Positions 63,697 to 64,000 of a stretch of DNA of 64,000 nt are shown here, piece after piece. The translations under genes and the position numbers were made by a program. Numbering within the stretch: position 1 is the first letter of the stretch; each line of letters starts with the position of its first letter. The notes beneath the pieces are model-generated. The model did not search any database. It had not been told where the DNA came from and saw only the letters and a program-made list of their open reading frames with translations. Source of the stretch: Taibaiella sp. (GTDB lineage Bacteria; Bacteroidota; Bacteroidia; Chitinophagales; Chitinophagaceae); the NCBI GenBank assembly GCA_019638495.1, contig JAHBTQ010000001.1:186001-250000 (forward strand), given 5' to 3'.

Positions 63697-64000
63697 CTAG
63701 TGCTTAAACAACCTGAAGATATCCAGGCCGTTGGCATACACCATCAGCGTCAGCAGCAGCACAAGACCTACGGTTGTTGCACGTTCCATTACCTTCTCAC
63801 TTACCTGTTTGCCGGTTATTATTTCCCACAGCAGGAAGATGACATAACCGCCATCCAGACCGGGAATAGGCAGCAGGTTCATGAACGCAAGGATAATAGA
63901 GATGAATGCCGTCAGCATCAGGAACTTCTGCATGTCGAACTCTGCAGGGAATATCTTGCCGAAGCTGATAATGCCACCCAGGCTTTCGTTTGCCTTCACT
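63697..64000 (-). CDS. rseP: RseP site-2 protease, C-terminal part
   Basis: The last about 100 residues of a membrane metalloprotease of the RseP/MmpA (S2P) family; the gene continues past the right edge. Visible are a hydrophobic segment FLMLTAFISIILAFMNLLPIPGLDGGYVIFLLWEIITG, containing the family's NLLPIPxLDGG zinc-site motif, and a final transmembrane helix (VGLVLLLTLMVYANGLDIFRLF). The first visible codon reads GTG but is internal. S2P proteases cut anti-sigma factors or signal-peptide remnants within the membrane. The hicBA pair follows 41 bp downstream. Confidence 0.94.
   Translation of the reverse strand, partial: VKANESLGGIISFGKIFPAEFDMQKFLMLTAFISIILAFMNLLPIPGLDGGYVIFLLWEIITGKQVSEKVMERATTVGLVLLLTLMVYANGLDIFRLFKH

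Overview
The window looks like chromosomal DNA of a free-living member of the phylum Bacteroidota, most likely close to Chitinophagaceae (the family placement is inference). The support is threefold. Several secreted proteins carry C-terminal signals of the type IX secretion system (T9SS), both the FPNP/APNP type A and the gliding-motility CHU_C type B. Promoters follow the Bacteroidota pattern TTG-N19-TAnnTTTG and ribosome binding sites are weak or absent. The housekeeping genes carry Bacteroidota sequence hallmarks. I see no tRNA, rRNA, CRISPR array, prophage or transposase.

Layout. 1-5.1 kb, mostly minus strand: three lipoproteins (WG-repeat, DUF4878, permuted-papain type), ychF, a DUF983 protein, a hypothetical protein, and the rpsF-rpsR-rplI ribosomal operon with a structured leader. 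5.3-9.6 kb: a small protein, a dispersed repeat, a T9SS exoprotein with a G12 tract, and a membrane patatin-like lipase. 9.8-17.9 kb: rpsO, pnp, a VapBC-type toxin-antitoxin pair, ybeY, a pseudouridine synthase, a periplasmic protein, DUF502, serC and rnz. 18-23.4 kb: paaZ, a persulfide dioxygenase-rhodanese fusion, and an acyl-CoA carboxylase beta subunit. 23.5-31.6 kb: four co-oriented exoproteins, three of them NHL propellers (two are tandem duplicates) and one very large CHU_C protein.

31.7-46.3 kb: a DEAD-box helicase, aat, a C-terminal processing protease, a TMTC-like membrane TPR protein, an M16 protease, a YCF48-like T9SS protein, a lysine-tailed secreted protein, a GNAT enzyme and a VWA-domain protein. 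46.6-54.6 kb: gyrB, a hypothetical protein, a DUF721/DciA gene, vanZ-like, gcvH, aminopeptidase P, a small GNAT enzyme and pcrA/uvrD. 54.7-64 kb: two T9SS proteins (one with an Omp28/thioredoxin-like CPPC domain), cysS, tyrS, an endonuclease/exonuclease/phosphatase family protein, a class I aminotransferase, an SRPBCC protein, a hicBA pair whose hicA carries a nonsense codon, and the 3' end of rseP.

Most of the window is ordinary core genome mixed with lineage-specific exoproteins. I found no convincing new multi-gene system. The observations most worth checking are: the G12 tract as a possible phase-variation switch, the 35-bp dispersed repeat read through as protein in the signal-peptide region of a duplicated NHL gene, the broken hicA beside an intact hicB, the conserved-ends/variable-middle pattern of the NHL tandem pair, a perfect 19-bp palindrome upstream of paaZ, the rpsF leader RNA, and two very small ORFs.
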